Source: Nitrospinaceae bacterium (GTDB lineage: Bacteria > Nitrospinota > Nitrospinia > Nitrospinales > VA-1). From it: a stretch of 64,000 nt of DNA. The position numbers and the translations under genes are program-made. The stretch is from positions 1 through 64,000 of the forward strand of contig JAJDAY010000022.1 in the NCBI GenBank assembly GCA_029261655.1, given 5' to 3'. Below are positions 30,521 to 38,794 of this stretch, one piece after another; the stretch's first letter is position 1, and each line of letters opens with the position of its first letter. The notes below the pieces were generated by a model that was not told the DNA's origin, searched no databases, and saw only the letters and a list, made by a program, of their open reading frames with translations.

Positions 30521-31432
30521 CTAGCCGGGCATTATGAGATCCATGGATTGGGGTGCCTGGATGATGGTCAATGGCAAAGGAGCAAAAGTATCGCCATCCA
30601 TTTGGGTGATTTCGTGTCGTTCAGACTTTATAATCACACGATTCACAGATTGCAATTGTTTCCAGCCCTGAGTGGCTTTTCGGTACCGCCAGACCGCCGC
30701 CAGGCCACACAACAGACCGCCCCTGGTTTTTCCGGGGATCAGAGAAACCGTGAACCCCGGATTTTGCAAATTCGCAGAAGGAGCCAGCGCAAACTTCCCC
30801 CCATAAAGAGAACTGTTGGACACCACGGCCCACGCCGCCTCGTATTCGGAACCATCGATCTCGACTCTGAGGCGTGCCGGCTCATTGAGAAAAATCTCCT
30901 TCAAACCAGCCAGCGCGTAGGCCCCCTTTCCAATAATATTTTTCAGGCCCGATGAAACTCCGGCCACGATCCGGCCATCCAACCCCGCACCCACCATCAA
31001 CAGGAAAACACGTTCGTTCACCAACCCGACATTTATCGGCCGGGCGGGACCAAACGCAATGCACCTTGCCACCTGTCCGGGATCTTTATGGAGGCCCATT
31101 TCCATCGCCAGAAGATTGACCGTCCCAAGAGGAACGACGGCCAGAGGAGTCTTAGCTCCCCTCAATCCGTTTGCCACTTCATTGACGGTGCCGTCACCCC
31201 CTGCCGCCACCACTGCTGAATACGGCTCCTGCCCAAGGGCCTCCCGGCACACTATTTCCCCGTCACCAGGGCCTTTGGTTTCCCGCAAGGCAACCTGGAC
31301 GCCAAGCGATTCAAGGTTTTTTAAAGTTCGCTCAAGGAGAGTTGACCGCGATCCCGCAATCGGGTTATAAACCACCAGCACCCTCTGCCTCGGGGTCTTT
31401 GTTGCTTCATTTTTTTCAGATGGTTTTTGCAT
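30521..31432 (-). CDS. Diacylglycerol/lipid kinase family protein
   Basis: DAGK/YegS-LCB5-type kinase fold. The N-terminal VVYNPIAGS binds nucleotide, and the signature GGDGTVNEVANGL lies near residue 76, followed by PLAVVPLGTVNLLAMEMGL. The beta-sandwich C-terminal domain is present. The lipid substrate is unknown; bacterial members phosphorylate lipids or take part in phospholipid recycling. A plus-strand frame across its end is judged non-coding. Confidence 0.9.
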   Translation of the reverse strand: MQKPSEKNEATKTPRQRVLVVYNPIAGSRSTLLERTLKNLESLGVQVALRETKGPGDGEIVCREALGQEPYSAVVAAGGDGTVNEVANGLRGAKTPLAVVPLGTVNLLAMEMGLHKDPGQVARCIAFGPARPINVGLVNERVFLLMVGAGLDGRIVAGVSSGLKNIIGKGAYALAGLKEIFLNEPARLRVEIDGSEYEAAWAVVSNSSLYGGKFALAPSANLQNPGFTVSLIPGKTRGGLLCGLAAVWRYRKATQGWKQLQSVNRVIIKSERHEITQMDGDTFAPLPLTIIQAPQSMDLIMPG

Positions 31433-31691
31433 GGCTGGTTGATGAAAAGATTATTTTTTGTCACCGCAGAAAACAGGACATCTCTCAGAGTGATTCAAGT
31501 GATTGAATTATTTGACATTTAAATCCTTCAATGGCTCATTCCAGGGATCCCCTTCAATAATGACAATCCGACGAAATACCCGATTCTCTTTGCCTAAAAA
31601 GGATCATAGTAAAGAAATTGACAGAAAATAGAATTAAGGATAGATTGATCAGAATCAAGTCGTATTCTAAAGATTTATATACTAGCCTGGC

Positions 31692-31718
31692 ACAGTCCTT
31701 CCTCCGGGTGGAGACTGT
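31692..31718 (+). promoter_or_regulatory. Leader hairpin abutting a ribosome-binding site
   Basis: ACAGTC and GACTGT pair, with a TCC/GGA inner pair, and the Shine-Dalgarno TAGGAGG begins at the next base. Formation of the stem could affect ribosome access to the gene at 31730. No known riboswitch fold is recognised. Confidence 0.3.
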
Positions 31719-31729
31719 AGGAGGTTTTT

Positions 31730-32155
31730 GTGGTTCTAAATGACTGGCAAGGTTTTTTCCTCACAAAACTTTTTCCTGTTTTTGAAAGCTTGGGGAGTGT
31801 TATGGAAATTATTGCTTACTTGATGCTTTTTATTGTGCTTCCGACTCTCGTCTTTTTCTGCAAAAAAAGCATCGACGATTGTTATTTTGAATTAAAAAGT
31901 CAAAAGCACCTTTTACATAGCCAGGCCCAAACCCTGAGCGAACTAAACTACTGGATGCAATATTTCGATGAAAAAATGGTCAAACGCGACAGTAAATCTC
32001 CCAATACGAATGGAGAACCACAAACACCTTCTTCTGTTGATGAAACCGAACGCATAAAAGTACTTTCTCCGAAAAAACAGGAGCCGCTCCCGGCTGATCG
32101 GGAAAATGCCGACTTCAAGTCCCCTCCAGCTTCTATTTACAAAAAAACCATCTGA
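31730..32155 (+). CDS. Unknown single-helix membrane protein
   Basis: A 141-residue protein with one strong membrane helix near residues 27-44 (IIAYLMLFIVLPTLVFFC), a helical stretch with an L-x-E-L-x-Y pattern, and a low-complexity proline/serine-rich tail. No domain is recognised. The start is GTG, with TAGGAGG five bases upstream, and a leader hairpin lies immediately before it. It is followed by three pentapeptide-repeat genes on the same strand, so it may be the first gene of that group. Confidence 0.6.
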   Translation: MVLNDWQGFFLTKLFPVFESLGSVMEIIAYLMLFIVLPTLVFFCKKSIDDCYFELKSQKHLLHSQAQTLSELNYWMQYFDEKMVKRDSKSPNTNGEPQTPSSVDETERIKVLSPKKQEPLPADRENADFKSPPASIYKKTI

Positions 32156-32238
32156 ATGGATGAAAATTTCAGAAAGCCTGGAAAGAGTGAGTCGTTGCCC
32201 CACGCAAACTTTCATCGACATATTACAGGAATAATTTG

Positions 32239-32709
32239 ATGTTGCCAGAGTGGATATTAAAGCGGATCGAGGTAGAAAAATCCAAGGAAAACCTCAGCGG
32301 CGCGGATCTCAATGACGCCAAGCTCAACAAGGCAAAGCTCAACGATGCCAACCTCAGCAACGCCGACCTCAGCGATGCCTATCTCATCCAGGCCAGCCTG
32401 ACATCAGCCGATCTAAGCCATGCAGACCTGTCCCGCGCCGTTCTTAGCCAGGCCGACCTAAAAGGAGTCAAGCTTGTCAGCGCGAACCTCACCGACGCGT
32501 ACCTCAGTGAAGCCGACCTTGAGGGAGCCGATTTGGAAGATGCTGAAATGCTGGAAACACATTTGGAGGGAGCCAATCTCCTGCAGGTGAAAAATCTGAC
32601 TTGTGAGCAAATTGAGGATGCGTACATTGATAAAAACACGCGCCTCCCGGAATACGTTGAAATTATCTGGACCCAGGACAACACCTTTACCTGTAAAATT
32701 AATCCCTGA
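32239..32709 (+). CDS. Pentapeptide repeat protein 1
   Basis: A right-handed beta-helix protein of 156 residues. From about residue 16 to 115 the sequence repeats A-(D/N)-L-x-x, for example LSGADLNDAKLNKAKLNDAN. Such helices mimic DNA in gyrase-protecting proteins or serve as scaffolds. The end contains a module, NLTCEQIEDAYIDKNTRLPE, shared with the two next genes. AGGAAT lies ahead of the ATG at 32239. The start is weakly supported. Confidence 0.9.
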   Translation: MLPEWILKRIEVEKSKENLSGADLNDAKLNKAKLNDANLSNADLSDAYLIQASLTSADLSHADLSRAVLSQADLKGVKLVSANLTDAYLSEADLEGADLEDAEMLETHLEGANLLQVKNLTCEQIEDAYIDKNTRLPEYVEIIWTQDNTFTCKINP

Positions 32710-32831
32710 AAAAAGAGGACCCAGTGACTCCGGGCTGGAATATCATCCCTTTTAGGGTTATCTTATAAGCACGATTTTTAAGTCGTCGTTCCCTAATAAT
32801 CGTTTATCAAGGCTTGGGATTAAAAAAACTT

Positions 32832-33395
32832 ATGTCAGATCAAGAGTTGACAGATAAAGAGCGGGCGGAACAGTCCAAAAAAAATCTTCAAGGCGTCGAC
32901 TTTAGCGGAGCCAACCTGGCTGACGCCGATCTCAGACGGGGAAACCTTTCTGGCGCCAATCTGACCGGGGCCGATCTCACCGAAGCCCGGCTCGACTACG
33001 CAGATCTCAGCGGCGCCAATCTCGCCAAAGCCGTTCTGTGTTACGCCAAGCTCTCTGACGCCAACCTGAGCGATGCCAACCTGGCTGAAGCCGACTTAAA
33101 AGAAGCGGACCTGAGCCATACCAAATTTGATAATGCAGACCTCGCATCTACGAAGATGGACAGAACAAACCTGATGAGCGCGGATTTACGAAAAGCCTTG
33201 AATCTGACCTGTGAACAGGTCGAATCAGCCGTCATCGACAAAAAGACCCGGTTCCCAAACTATCTGGAAGTTACCTGGCCTTATATTGGACGGCATGGCC
33301 CCAATTTTCTTTGCAAAATCAGAACCCAGGAACAGACGGGAAAGAAAAAGAAAAAAGTTGATTTCCACTACAGCAAATTGAATCAACTGGGTTAA
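32832..33395 (+). CDS. Pentapeptide repeat protein 2
   Basis: Paralogue of the preceding gene, 187 residues. Pentapeptides run from about residue 17 to 125 (LADADLRRGNLSGANLTGAD), then the shared module NLTCEQVESAVIDKKTRFPN and a basic tail (GKKKKKVDF) absent from the other two. I choose the ATG at 32832 over a TTG at 32814. It is 122 bases downstream of copy 1. Confidence 0.9.
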   Translation: MSDQELTDKERAEQSKKNLQGVDFSGANLADADLRRGNLSGANLTGADLTEARLDYADLSGANLAKAVLCYAKLSDANLSDANLAEADLKEADLSHTKFDNADLASTKMDRTNLMSADLRKALNLTCEQVESAVIDKKTRFPNYLEVTWPYIGRHGPNFLCKIRTQEQTGKKKKKVDFHYSKLNQLG

Positions 33396-33481
33396 AATGC
33401 GAACCTGAAAAATGATCAAAATTTCATCGCCTGGTGCAAGCATCCCAAGGATTGATATCCAATGAAACTGGAAACCCGATT

Positions 33482-34087
33482 ATGTCTCTGGAAATGAATC
33501 CCACTTATTGCAAAAACGTTTTCTCCAAGGATGATCTTAAAAAATCAAACCTTGTCGGATGCGACCTTTCTGCCATGAATCTTATCCGGGCAGATCTGAG
33601 CGGGACCAACCTCAGCAAAACCAAATTAAAAGGCGTCAACCTGATCGACGCAAACCACAGCGAAGCGAACTTAAGCGAAGCGAATCTTGTTCGCGCGGTC
33701 CTGATTGGGGCTAATCTCAGTGGAGCCAACCTCATCCGGGCCAGCCTGGTCGCCGCCAATCTCCTGGGAGCAAATTTAAGCGACTCCAAAATTTTTAAAG
33801 CCGACTTCCTCCGCGCTAATATGATGGGAGCCAACCTGAAAAATGCCAACCTCAGCGGCTCCGATTTGATGGAAGCAAATTTGAGCGGCGCGGACTTTAC
33901 CGGGACCATCCTCAGCGGGGCAAACCTGAGCGGAGCCAATCTGCGTTTTTCAACCAACCTTTCAGCGACAGAAATCCAATCCGCTATTTTCAACAGAAAA
34001 ACCCAATTCCCAAATTACATCCGCATTCACTGGACCTCCGAAACCTCATGGGAATTCACAGGCCCGGCCCAACAAATGACAAAATAA
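33482..34087 (+). CDS. Pentapeptide repeat protein 3
   Basis: Third paralogue, 201 residues, with the longest beta-helix (from about residue 15 to 160, LVGANLSGANL-type repeats). The shared C-terminal module is more divergent: NLSATEIQSAIFNRKTQFPN. The ATG at 33482 is preceded by GGAAAC; an upstream in-frame ATG at 33434 is possible. It is the end of the three-gene tandem. Confidence 0.88.
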   Translation: MSLEMNPTYCKNVFSKDDLKKSNLVGCDLSAMNLIRADLSGTNLSKTKLKGVNLIDANHSEANLSEANLVRAVLIGANLSGANLIRASLVAANLLGANLSDSKIFKADFLRANMMGANLKNANLSGSDLMEANLSGADFTGTILSGANLSGANLRFSTNLSATEIQSAIFNRKTQFPNYIRIHWTSETSWEFTGPAQQMTK

Positions 34088-34325
34088 ACAGGGTTTTCGT
34101 TCTTCGTTTCTTTTTAAAATTTTCAACAACCTGCTGATTGTGTCCTTTTTTATAACACCAGCAAACCCTGCGACCGGGATCAGACACCTGCGAAAACCCA
34201 CCCTCTGATGAGCAACTGAATAGTCCTGAAAATTCGGAAACTATTTTCCAGGTTTCCATTCTTGTCCGCGGCATGAACCATGCATTAATAACGGGTAACA
34301 GGAAGTTTATTTTGAAAGGCGAACC

Positions 34326-34691
34326 ATGAAAAAAATATATCTTCTGCCCTTGCTGGTCATTCTCTTTATTCCAGGAAAATCGTGGGGGTCCGAATGTGTT
34401 GGCTTTGAAAATATGGACATTAAAATTCTCCGGCAGGAAGGCAGTAAAGTGTTCCTGGCCTGGAACGCCAGCGTGGTCAACAAATGCAATAAATTGATTT
34501 CGGCAAAAGTCGAAATGCAACTGGTGGACAAATCAGACAAAACCCTGGGAAACAGCTTTCAACAGATCAATCAATTACTCCCCAACGAAATAAGGAAAAT
34601 ACAAAACGAAAAAAGCCTGCCTTCGGAAATTTATTTCAAAATCCAGGGCTATTATTTTGAAGCGAGCGAATTATCAGCCTCTTTCGAATAG
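34326..34691 (+). CDS. Small exported protein, unknown
   Basis: A signal peptide (IYLLPLLVILFIPGKSWG, cleaved near residue 21) precedes a beta-rich mature domain of about 100 residues with two cysteines (C24 and C53) that could form a disulfide. The alternating pattern (KVFLAWNASVVNKC, KVEMQLVDKSDK) suggests an immunoglobulin-like or FxLYD-type fold, which is inference. GAAAGG lies ahead of the ATG. Confidence 0.65.
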   Translation: MKKIYLLPLLVILFIPGKSWGSECVGFENMDIKILRQEGSKVFLAWNASVVNKCNKLISAKVEMQLVDKSDKTLGNSFQQINQLLPNEIRKIQNEKSLPSEIYFKIQGYYFEASELSASFE

Positions 34692-34878
34692 TCCCGGCCA
34701 CCTTCAATCGTGCTCCTGACCAAATACTGGCCTGCCCCATCCCACCGCCCCTTCCTCATTTGACAAAATTGTAACCTGCTCTCAACAGTTTCGGGACACG
34801 GATATCCTAATCTGGTTAGAGTTTCGGAGGGATCGCCTCCTCTAAAACAAATATATTCACCGGATGAGGACAAGGGAA

Positions 34879-35346
34879 ATGGCTTCGAGAGAGAGCAACA
34901 CAAAAAATAAGCAGAGAAAACAGGAAGCGTTGGATCTATTGTGGGAAGACATCGAAAAAGCCATCCTTCAATCCCCGTCCGTGCGCTTGTCCCTGACAAA
35001 TTATCAGGCGATGAATGAAATAAGCGGGTCTCTCAAGAACAATATAATTTTGAATATCGACGAATTGATGGAAATGGTGAAGGAGGATGAGGCGAAAGTA
35101 AGTAAAGCCCCGTCCCCGAATGAGGACGAACCGCCTGAAGAAGTATTTCGAAGAATGGTGAGAGAATTACGAGGCCACCTCATTAAATCCATTCAAACCA
35201 ATCTTAACCTGGTCGAATCCTCCACAAAATTGAGCATCCAAAACCAAAAGCTCCAGAAAGAACTGGAGCAACTGGGTCAAAAGCATCATAAAGCGTTGGA
35301 GAATATTGAAAAAATTCTTATGAATATCACGAGAAACCCGAACTGA
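34879..35346 (+). CDS. Unknown helical protein with coiled-coil C-terminus
   Basis: A 155-residue soluble, charged helical protein with no recognised domain. The last 50 residues form a likely coiled coil (LSIQNQKLQKELEQLGQKHH). I place the start at ATG 34879 because GAGG lies nine bases upstream; ATG 34864 has no ribosome-binding site. The gene stands alone and converges on the helicase gene. Confidence 0.6.
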   Translation: MASRESNTKNKQRKQEALDLLWEDIEKAILQSPSVRLSLTNYQAMNEISGSLKNNIILNIDELMEMVKEDEAKVSKAPSPNEDEPPEEVFRRMVRELRGHLIKSIQTNLNLVESSTKLSIQNQKLQKELEQLGQKHHKALENIEKILMNITRNPN

Positions 35347-35451
35347 CCCCCCGCTTAAGCCCGCCTACACAGAAAGAAAATCACAAGCGTTAGCCCCCTC
35401 TTTTCCTCCTCCTGTAGCGCGGACGCCCACGGGTTTCAGACGATCTCAGAA

Positions 35452-36801
35452 CTATCGGGCTCTTGAATACCTTTGCCGTCCTCCTGCTTTAGCTCCACCG
35501 GATTTTCCGGCCGGACGCGCGCGCCGGTTGGCTAAAAATTTACTTCCCCCCGACCGTTGCCCGTTTTTCCCTTTTCCATCTCCCCATCTTTTCTTCCCAT
35601 CGCCACTGAGGCGTTTATTTCCTGCGGCGACGACAAGAGAATGAAAAGCATGATTTTCATCCACCGCCACCGTGCGTTTCGTCACGCGTTCAATATCCCG
35701 CAAAAAACCACGCTCGCCCGCGTCACAGAATGAAATCGCGATGCCATTGGTGCCTGCGCGCGCTGTTCGCCCGATGCGATGAACATAACTTTCAGGTTCA
35801 TTAGGGAGTTCGTAGTTGATGACGTGGGTGATCCCATCGACATCCAGACCGCGAGAGGCAATATCCGTCGCGACCAGAACCCGAACTTTACCGTCGCGGA
35901 ATTTTTTCAAGGCTTCCAGTCTCGCCGCCTGGGATTTATTGCCATGAAGGGCCACAGCCCGAACTTTAATTTTGCTCAACTTTTGCACGATCCGGTTGGA
36001 CCCGTGTTTGGTGCGCGCAAATATGAGGACCCGGTACAGACTTTCATCCTGAAGAATCGACTCGAGCAAATCGTATTTATTTTCACGATCGACAAATAAA
36101 ACCCGTTGGTCTATTTTATCAACCGTGCTGGCTGGGGGAGAAACGGTGACCTGCACGGGATCGCGAAGAAATTTTTTGGAAATTTTAACGATCTCGTCAG
36201 GAAGCGTGGCGGAAAACAACATGGTCTGCCGTTCCTCGGGAATGGCTGAGAATATTTTCCGAATGTCTGGAAGAAAGCCCATATCAAGCATTCGATCCGC
36301 TTCGTCCAAAACCAGAACATCAATTTCATCCATTCTCAAATGACCCTGTTCGAAAAGATCGAGCAATCGTCCCGGAGTGGCCACAACGATGTCCAGACCA
36401 GGCGCTAATGCCCGTATCTGCGAATTGTATTTGACGCCCCCGTAAACAACGGCATGTTTGACTTTCAGATATCGCCCATAAGTGCGAAAACTATCGCTGA
36501 TCTGCACGGCCAGTTCGCGGGTGGGCGTGAGGATCAGGGCACGCATGCTTTTTGGCTTCGGCCTTTTTTGATTTCCCGACAGGCGCTGTAAAATGGGCAG
36601 GGCAAACGCGGCGGTTTTTCCTGTTCCCGTTTGGGCGCATCCTAATAAATCGCGGCCCTCTAAAAGATGCGGAATTGCTTGTATCTGGATCGGAGTGGGG
36701 ATGGAATACTTTTCCTCACGTACGGCCCGGCAAATAGGGTCGATCAGTTTCAAATTGTCAAATCCCCCTGAAACCGGGGGGATGGTTGCTTGCATTAACA
36801 T
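35452..36801 (-). CDS. DEAD-box RNA helicase (RhlE-like)
   Basis: ATP-dependent RNA unwinding enzyme. The Q motif (TPIQIQAIPHL), motif I (AQTGTGKT), motif II (LDEADRMLD), motif III (FSATLPDE), motif V (VATDIASRGLDVDGI) and motif VI (HRIGRTARAG) are all intact. The C-terminal tail (about 60 residues) is very basic and glycine-rich, typical for RNA tethering. I use the ATG at 36801, with AAAGGAAA directly upstream. It lies close to cspA, and both are often cold-induced. Confidence 0.95.
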   Translation of the reverse strand: MLMQATIPPVSGGFDNLKLIDPICRAVREEKYSIPTPIQIQAIPHLLEGRDLLGCAQTGTGKTAAFALPILQRLSGNQKRPKPKSMRALILTPTRELAVQISDSFRTYGRYLKVKHAVVYGGVKYNSQIRALAPGLDIVVATPGRLLDLFEQGHLRMDEIDVLVLDEADRMLDMGFLPDIRKIFSAIPEERQTMLFSATLPDEIVKISKKFLRDPVQVTVSPPASTVDKIDQRVLFVDRENKYDLLESILQDESLYRVLIFARTKHGSNRIVQKLSKIKVRAVALHGNKSQAARLEALKKFRDGKVRVLVATDIASRGLDVDGITHVINYELPNEPESYVHRIGRTARAGTNGIAISFCDAGERGFLRDIERVTKRTVAVDENHAFHSLVVAAGNKRLSGDGKKRWGDGKGKNGQRSGGSKFLANRRARPAGKSGGAKAGGRQRYSRAR

Positions 36802-36998
36802 ATTTTCCTTTGTTTTTATTTTTGAATACAAGACACGACAGATTGCAGGCCCAATGACCTGATATTAATCCGCCTTTTAATCTGTCTTCGTGTGTCTAAA
36901 TGTGGCGGGTAAATACAGCTGTATCGACAATCCCTGAAATAAGGTCAGAAGAATTTTTGTTGATACAATGCGTAAATTTTAGCTGCAGTCAGCGAGGT

Positions 36999-37169
36999 TT
37001 AATTTTTTCCAGGTACTTCAGAAGCCGGCTCAGCAGACTTTGGCTTTTTTGAACCTTTTTGATAGAGCGAGGGGGTATTGAATAATCTGTCAGATCTTTC
37101 GGTTAACTTTTTTACTGAAATCACCTTTTTCAAATTTCCGGCGCCATCGTAAACTTTAACTTCATGCAT
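36999..37169 (-). CDS. Tiny HEVKV-family protein (copy 1)
   Basis: A 56-residue frame. It begins MHEVKVYDGAGNLKKVISVK, which closely matches the start of the gene at 41472 (MFHEVKVLSPDGKLKKLISC); the C-terminus is low-complexity and different. Two beta strands with a turn are predicted. The function is unknown. AAGGA lies about 12 bases upstream. Conservation between the two copies is the main evidence that it is real. Confidence 0.6.
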   Translation of the reverse strand: MHEVKVYDGAGNLKKVISVKKLTERSDRLFNTPSLYQKGSKKPKSAEPASEVPGKN

Positions 37170-37209
37170 GTTTAATCTCGTTTCCTTGATACCTTAAACT
37201 CATGGGTTA

Positions 37210-37243
37210 AGAAAAAAACCGGCAGAGCAAAACTCTGCCGGTT
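37210..37243 (-). terminator. Terminator of cspA
   Basis: AACCGGCAGAG and CTCTGCCGGTT form a perfect 11-bp stem with a 5-base loop. Reading the minus strand it is followed by TTTTTTC, just after the cspA stop. Confidence 0.92.
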
Positions 37244-37262
37244 AACTTTTCAAAGAAATTTT

Positions 37263-37463
37263 TTATTTGGGCACTACGTTTGTAGCGCAAGGACCTTTCT
37301 GCCCCATGCCCTCTTCAAATTCCACTGCCTGACCTTCTCTAAGAGTTTTAAAACCGTCTCCTTGAATCTCCGAGAAATGAACAAATAGATCTTTTCCGCT
37401 CTCGGACTCAATAAAACCATAACCCTTACTCTCATTAAACCATTTTACTGTACCTTGTGGCAT
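37263..37463 (-). CDS. Cold-shock protein, CspA family
   Basis: A 66-residue RNA/DNA-binding OB fold. RNP1 is KGYGFIE and RNP2 is LFVHFSEI; the start [17 protein letters not shown] is typical. It melts RNA secondary structure. I use the ATG at 37463 because GGAGAAG lies just upstream; the longer frame is not family-like. Its leader appears long, but no defined thermosensor was recognised. A strong terminator follows. Confidence 0.95.
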   Translation of the reverse strand: MPQGTVKWFNESKGYGFIESESGKDLFVHFSEIQGDGFKTLREGQAVEFEEGMGQKGPCATNVVPK

Positions 37464-37580
37464 ACCATCTTCTCCTACAAATTTGCGGAAACGCTTTTCC
37501 GGCAAAAACCGAATGGGGCGTTCCCAATTTTTAACTGAGGTTGTTAGTAAAAGGACAATAAGCAGACAGTTTTGCGGACA

Positions 37581-37603
37581 AAAAAAAACCATCCGAAGGA
37601 TGG
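37581..37603 (-). terminator. Minus-strand terminator upstream of cspA
   Basis: CCATCC, a 3-base loop and GGATGG, followed on the minus strand by nine T bases. It closes a short transcript that comes from the right, where no ordinary gene exists; see the tiny frame at 37639. Confidence 0.75.
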
Positions 37604-37638
37604 CCGAAAAAATAAAACCTTTATTGTTTTACTCTATC

Positions 37639-37686
37639 TTACCCTGGGTGCGTCTCCCAAAAGAAACCCAACCCCTTGACCTTCAT
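37639..37686 (-). other. Possible leader peptide or sRNA, upstream of cspA
   Basis: A 15-codon frame, MKVKGLGFFWETHPG, starts with ATG and GTGGG upstream and ends 36 bases before the terminator at 37581-37603. The surrounding RNA has an inverted repeat (TTGGGT...ACCCAG). No ordinary gene exists in this 0.4-kb gap, so either a tiny peptide or a small structured RNA is made here. The promoter is not clear. Confidence 0.35.
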
Positions 37687-37825
37687 CAACCCACTTTTAC
37701 TGGATCAATTCTATCATAGAATTTGCCCCTAAGGGAAAATAAAATCGAATTATCAAAAAGAAATCCGCGTTTCAGACCCTTAAAACGCATAACAAATTGA
37801 ATTTATTGGGATAATTACATCCGCC

Positions 37826-37844
37826 CCCACGGCTTCTCCGTGGG
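37826..37844. repeat. GC-rich hairpin, IS200/IS605-end-like
   Basis: CCCACGG, a CTTCT loop and CCGTGGG form a 7-bp stem with a G/C-rich flank. Its form recalls the imperfect-palindrome ends of IS200/IS605 elements, but no transposase or TnpB is present. It could also be a weak plus-strand terminator (AGTTTTCT follows). Confidence 0.3.
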
Positions 37845-38042
37845 AGTTTTCTATACACAATGAAGGGACCGTTCAGCAAAATTCACCACCGGGTCACATG
37901 AAAGAAAAGAGAAAAGAATTTAATTTTTGTTAGGCACTTAAGCAGGTAGTATATCAGGGTGGTTTTCTATGAAATTCAAGACTCAAAAAGACTTGTCGAC
38001 GAACTAAAGGACGGAAATATAACCATTTTGTGAGGGGAAAGC

Positions 38043-38612
38043 ATGGACCAGAAATTGATAGAAAATTTGGGGCCTTTAGCCCCGCTGGCTGGAACCTGGG
38101 AAGGAGACAAGGGAGACGACACCGCACCCGACGAAGACCCTAAGGAAACGGAGATCAATAAATTCCGTGAACGGCTGGTGCTGGACCCTTTCGGTCCGGT
38201 GAATAACCACGCGCAGACTCTTTACGGGCTGAGGTATTCGACCACAGCGTGGCGGTTGGGAGAAGAGGGTCCCTTTCATGAAGAGCTTGGATACTGGCTT
38301 TGGGACTCAGCCGAGAAACAAGTGACCAAATGTTTCCTCGTTCCCCGAGGGGTGGCGGTGATCGCGGGCGGTACGGTGGAACCGGATGCGAAAGAATTCA
38401 ACCTGTCAGCCGATGTGGGTTCCGAAACCTATGGCATTTGCTCCAACCTGTTTCTTGACCGGGAGTTTAAAACGGTCCGTTTTGAACTCAAGGTCACCGT
38501 TCACGATGCGAATAGTTTCAGCTACGAAGAGGACACTCAACTCAAGATCAAGGGCCAGGAAAATCTGTTCCATCACATCGACAAAAACACCTTAAAACGG
38601 AAACCGTCCTGA
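38043..38612 (+). CDS. Nitrobindin-like haem-binding domain protein (DUF1794)
   Basis: A 189-residue beta-barrel protein of the THAP4/nitrobindin group: the LAPLAGTWEG start is characteristic of the FABP-like fold. Members bind haem and nitric oxide with a proximal histidine in the C-terminal half; candidate histidines are in LFHHIDKN. GAGGGGAAAG precedes the ATG. The role here is unknown. Confidence 0.75.
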   Translation: MDQKLIENLGPLAPLAGTWEGDKGDDTAPDEDPKETEINKFRERLVLDPFGPVNNHAQTLYGLRYSTTAWRLGEEGPFHEELGYWLWDSAEKQVTKCFLVPRGVAVIAGGTVEPDAKEFNLSADVGSETYGICSNLFLDREFKTVRFELKVTVHDANSFSYEEDTQLKIKGQENLFHHIDKNTLKRKPS

Positions 38613-38794
38613 CTATATTAGAATTATTGATAAAAACTGTCAGGAAATTTTCCTTTCAAATACCAAGTACAAAATGGTCGAACTTTTCTTCATCAATTCA
38701 TGATTTGGTGAATAGTCCCACTGAACTTTTAAAGATGACTTAGTCTGGAGAAGGCCATTTCTTTATTTTCACCATCATCCATGAGGAGTGTGTC

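Larger units (their letters stand above)
37464..38042. other. Intergenic gap of 579 bases
   Basis: It holds the cspA leader, a minus-strand terminator (37581), a 15-codon frame (37639) and a GC-rich hairpin (37826). No longer conserved frame is visible on either strand. Confidence 0.6.

Noticed and set aside
30464-30955. A 163-codon plus-strand frame at the end of the lipid-kinase gene
   Set aside because: It is antisense to conserved kinase sequence and has no start context.
32239-34087. Regular short DNA periodicity that might be read as a CRISPR-like array
   Set aside because: The period is 15 bases in frame and encodes A-(D/N)-L-x-x pentapeptides; there are no spacers.
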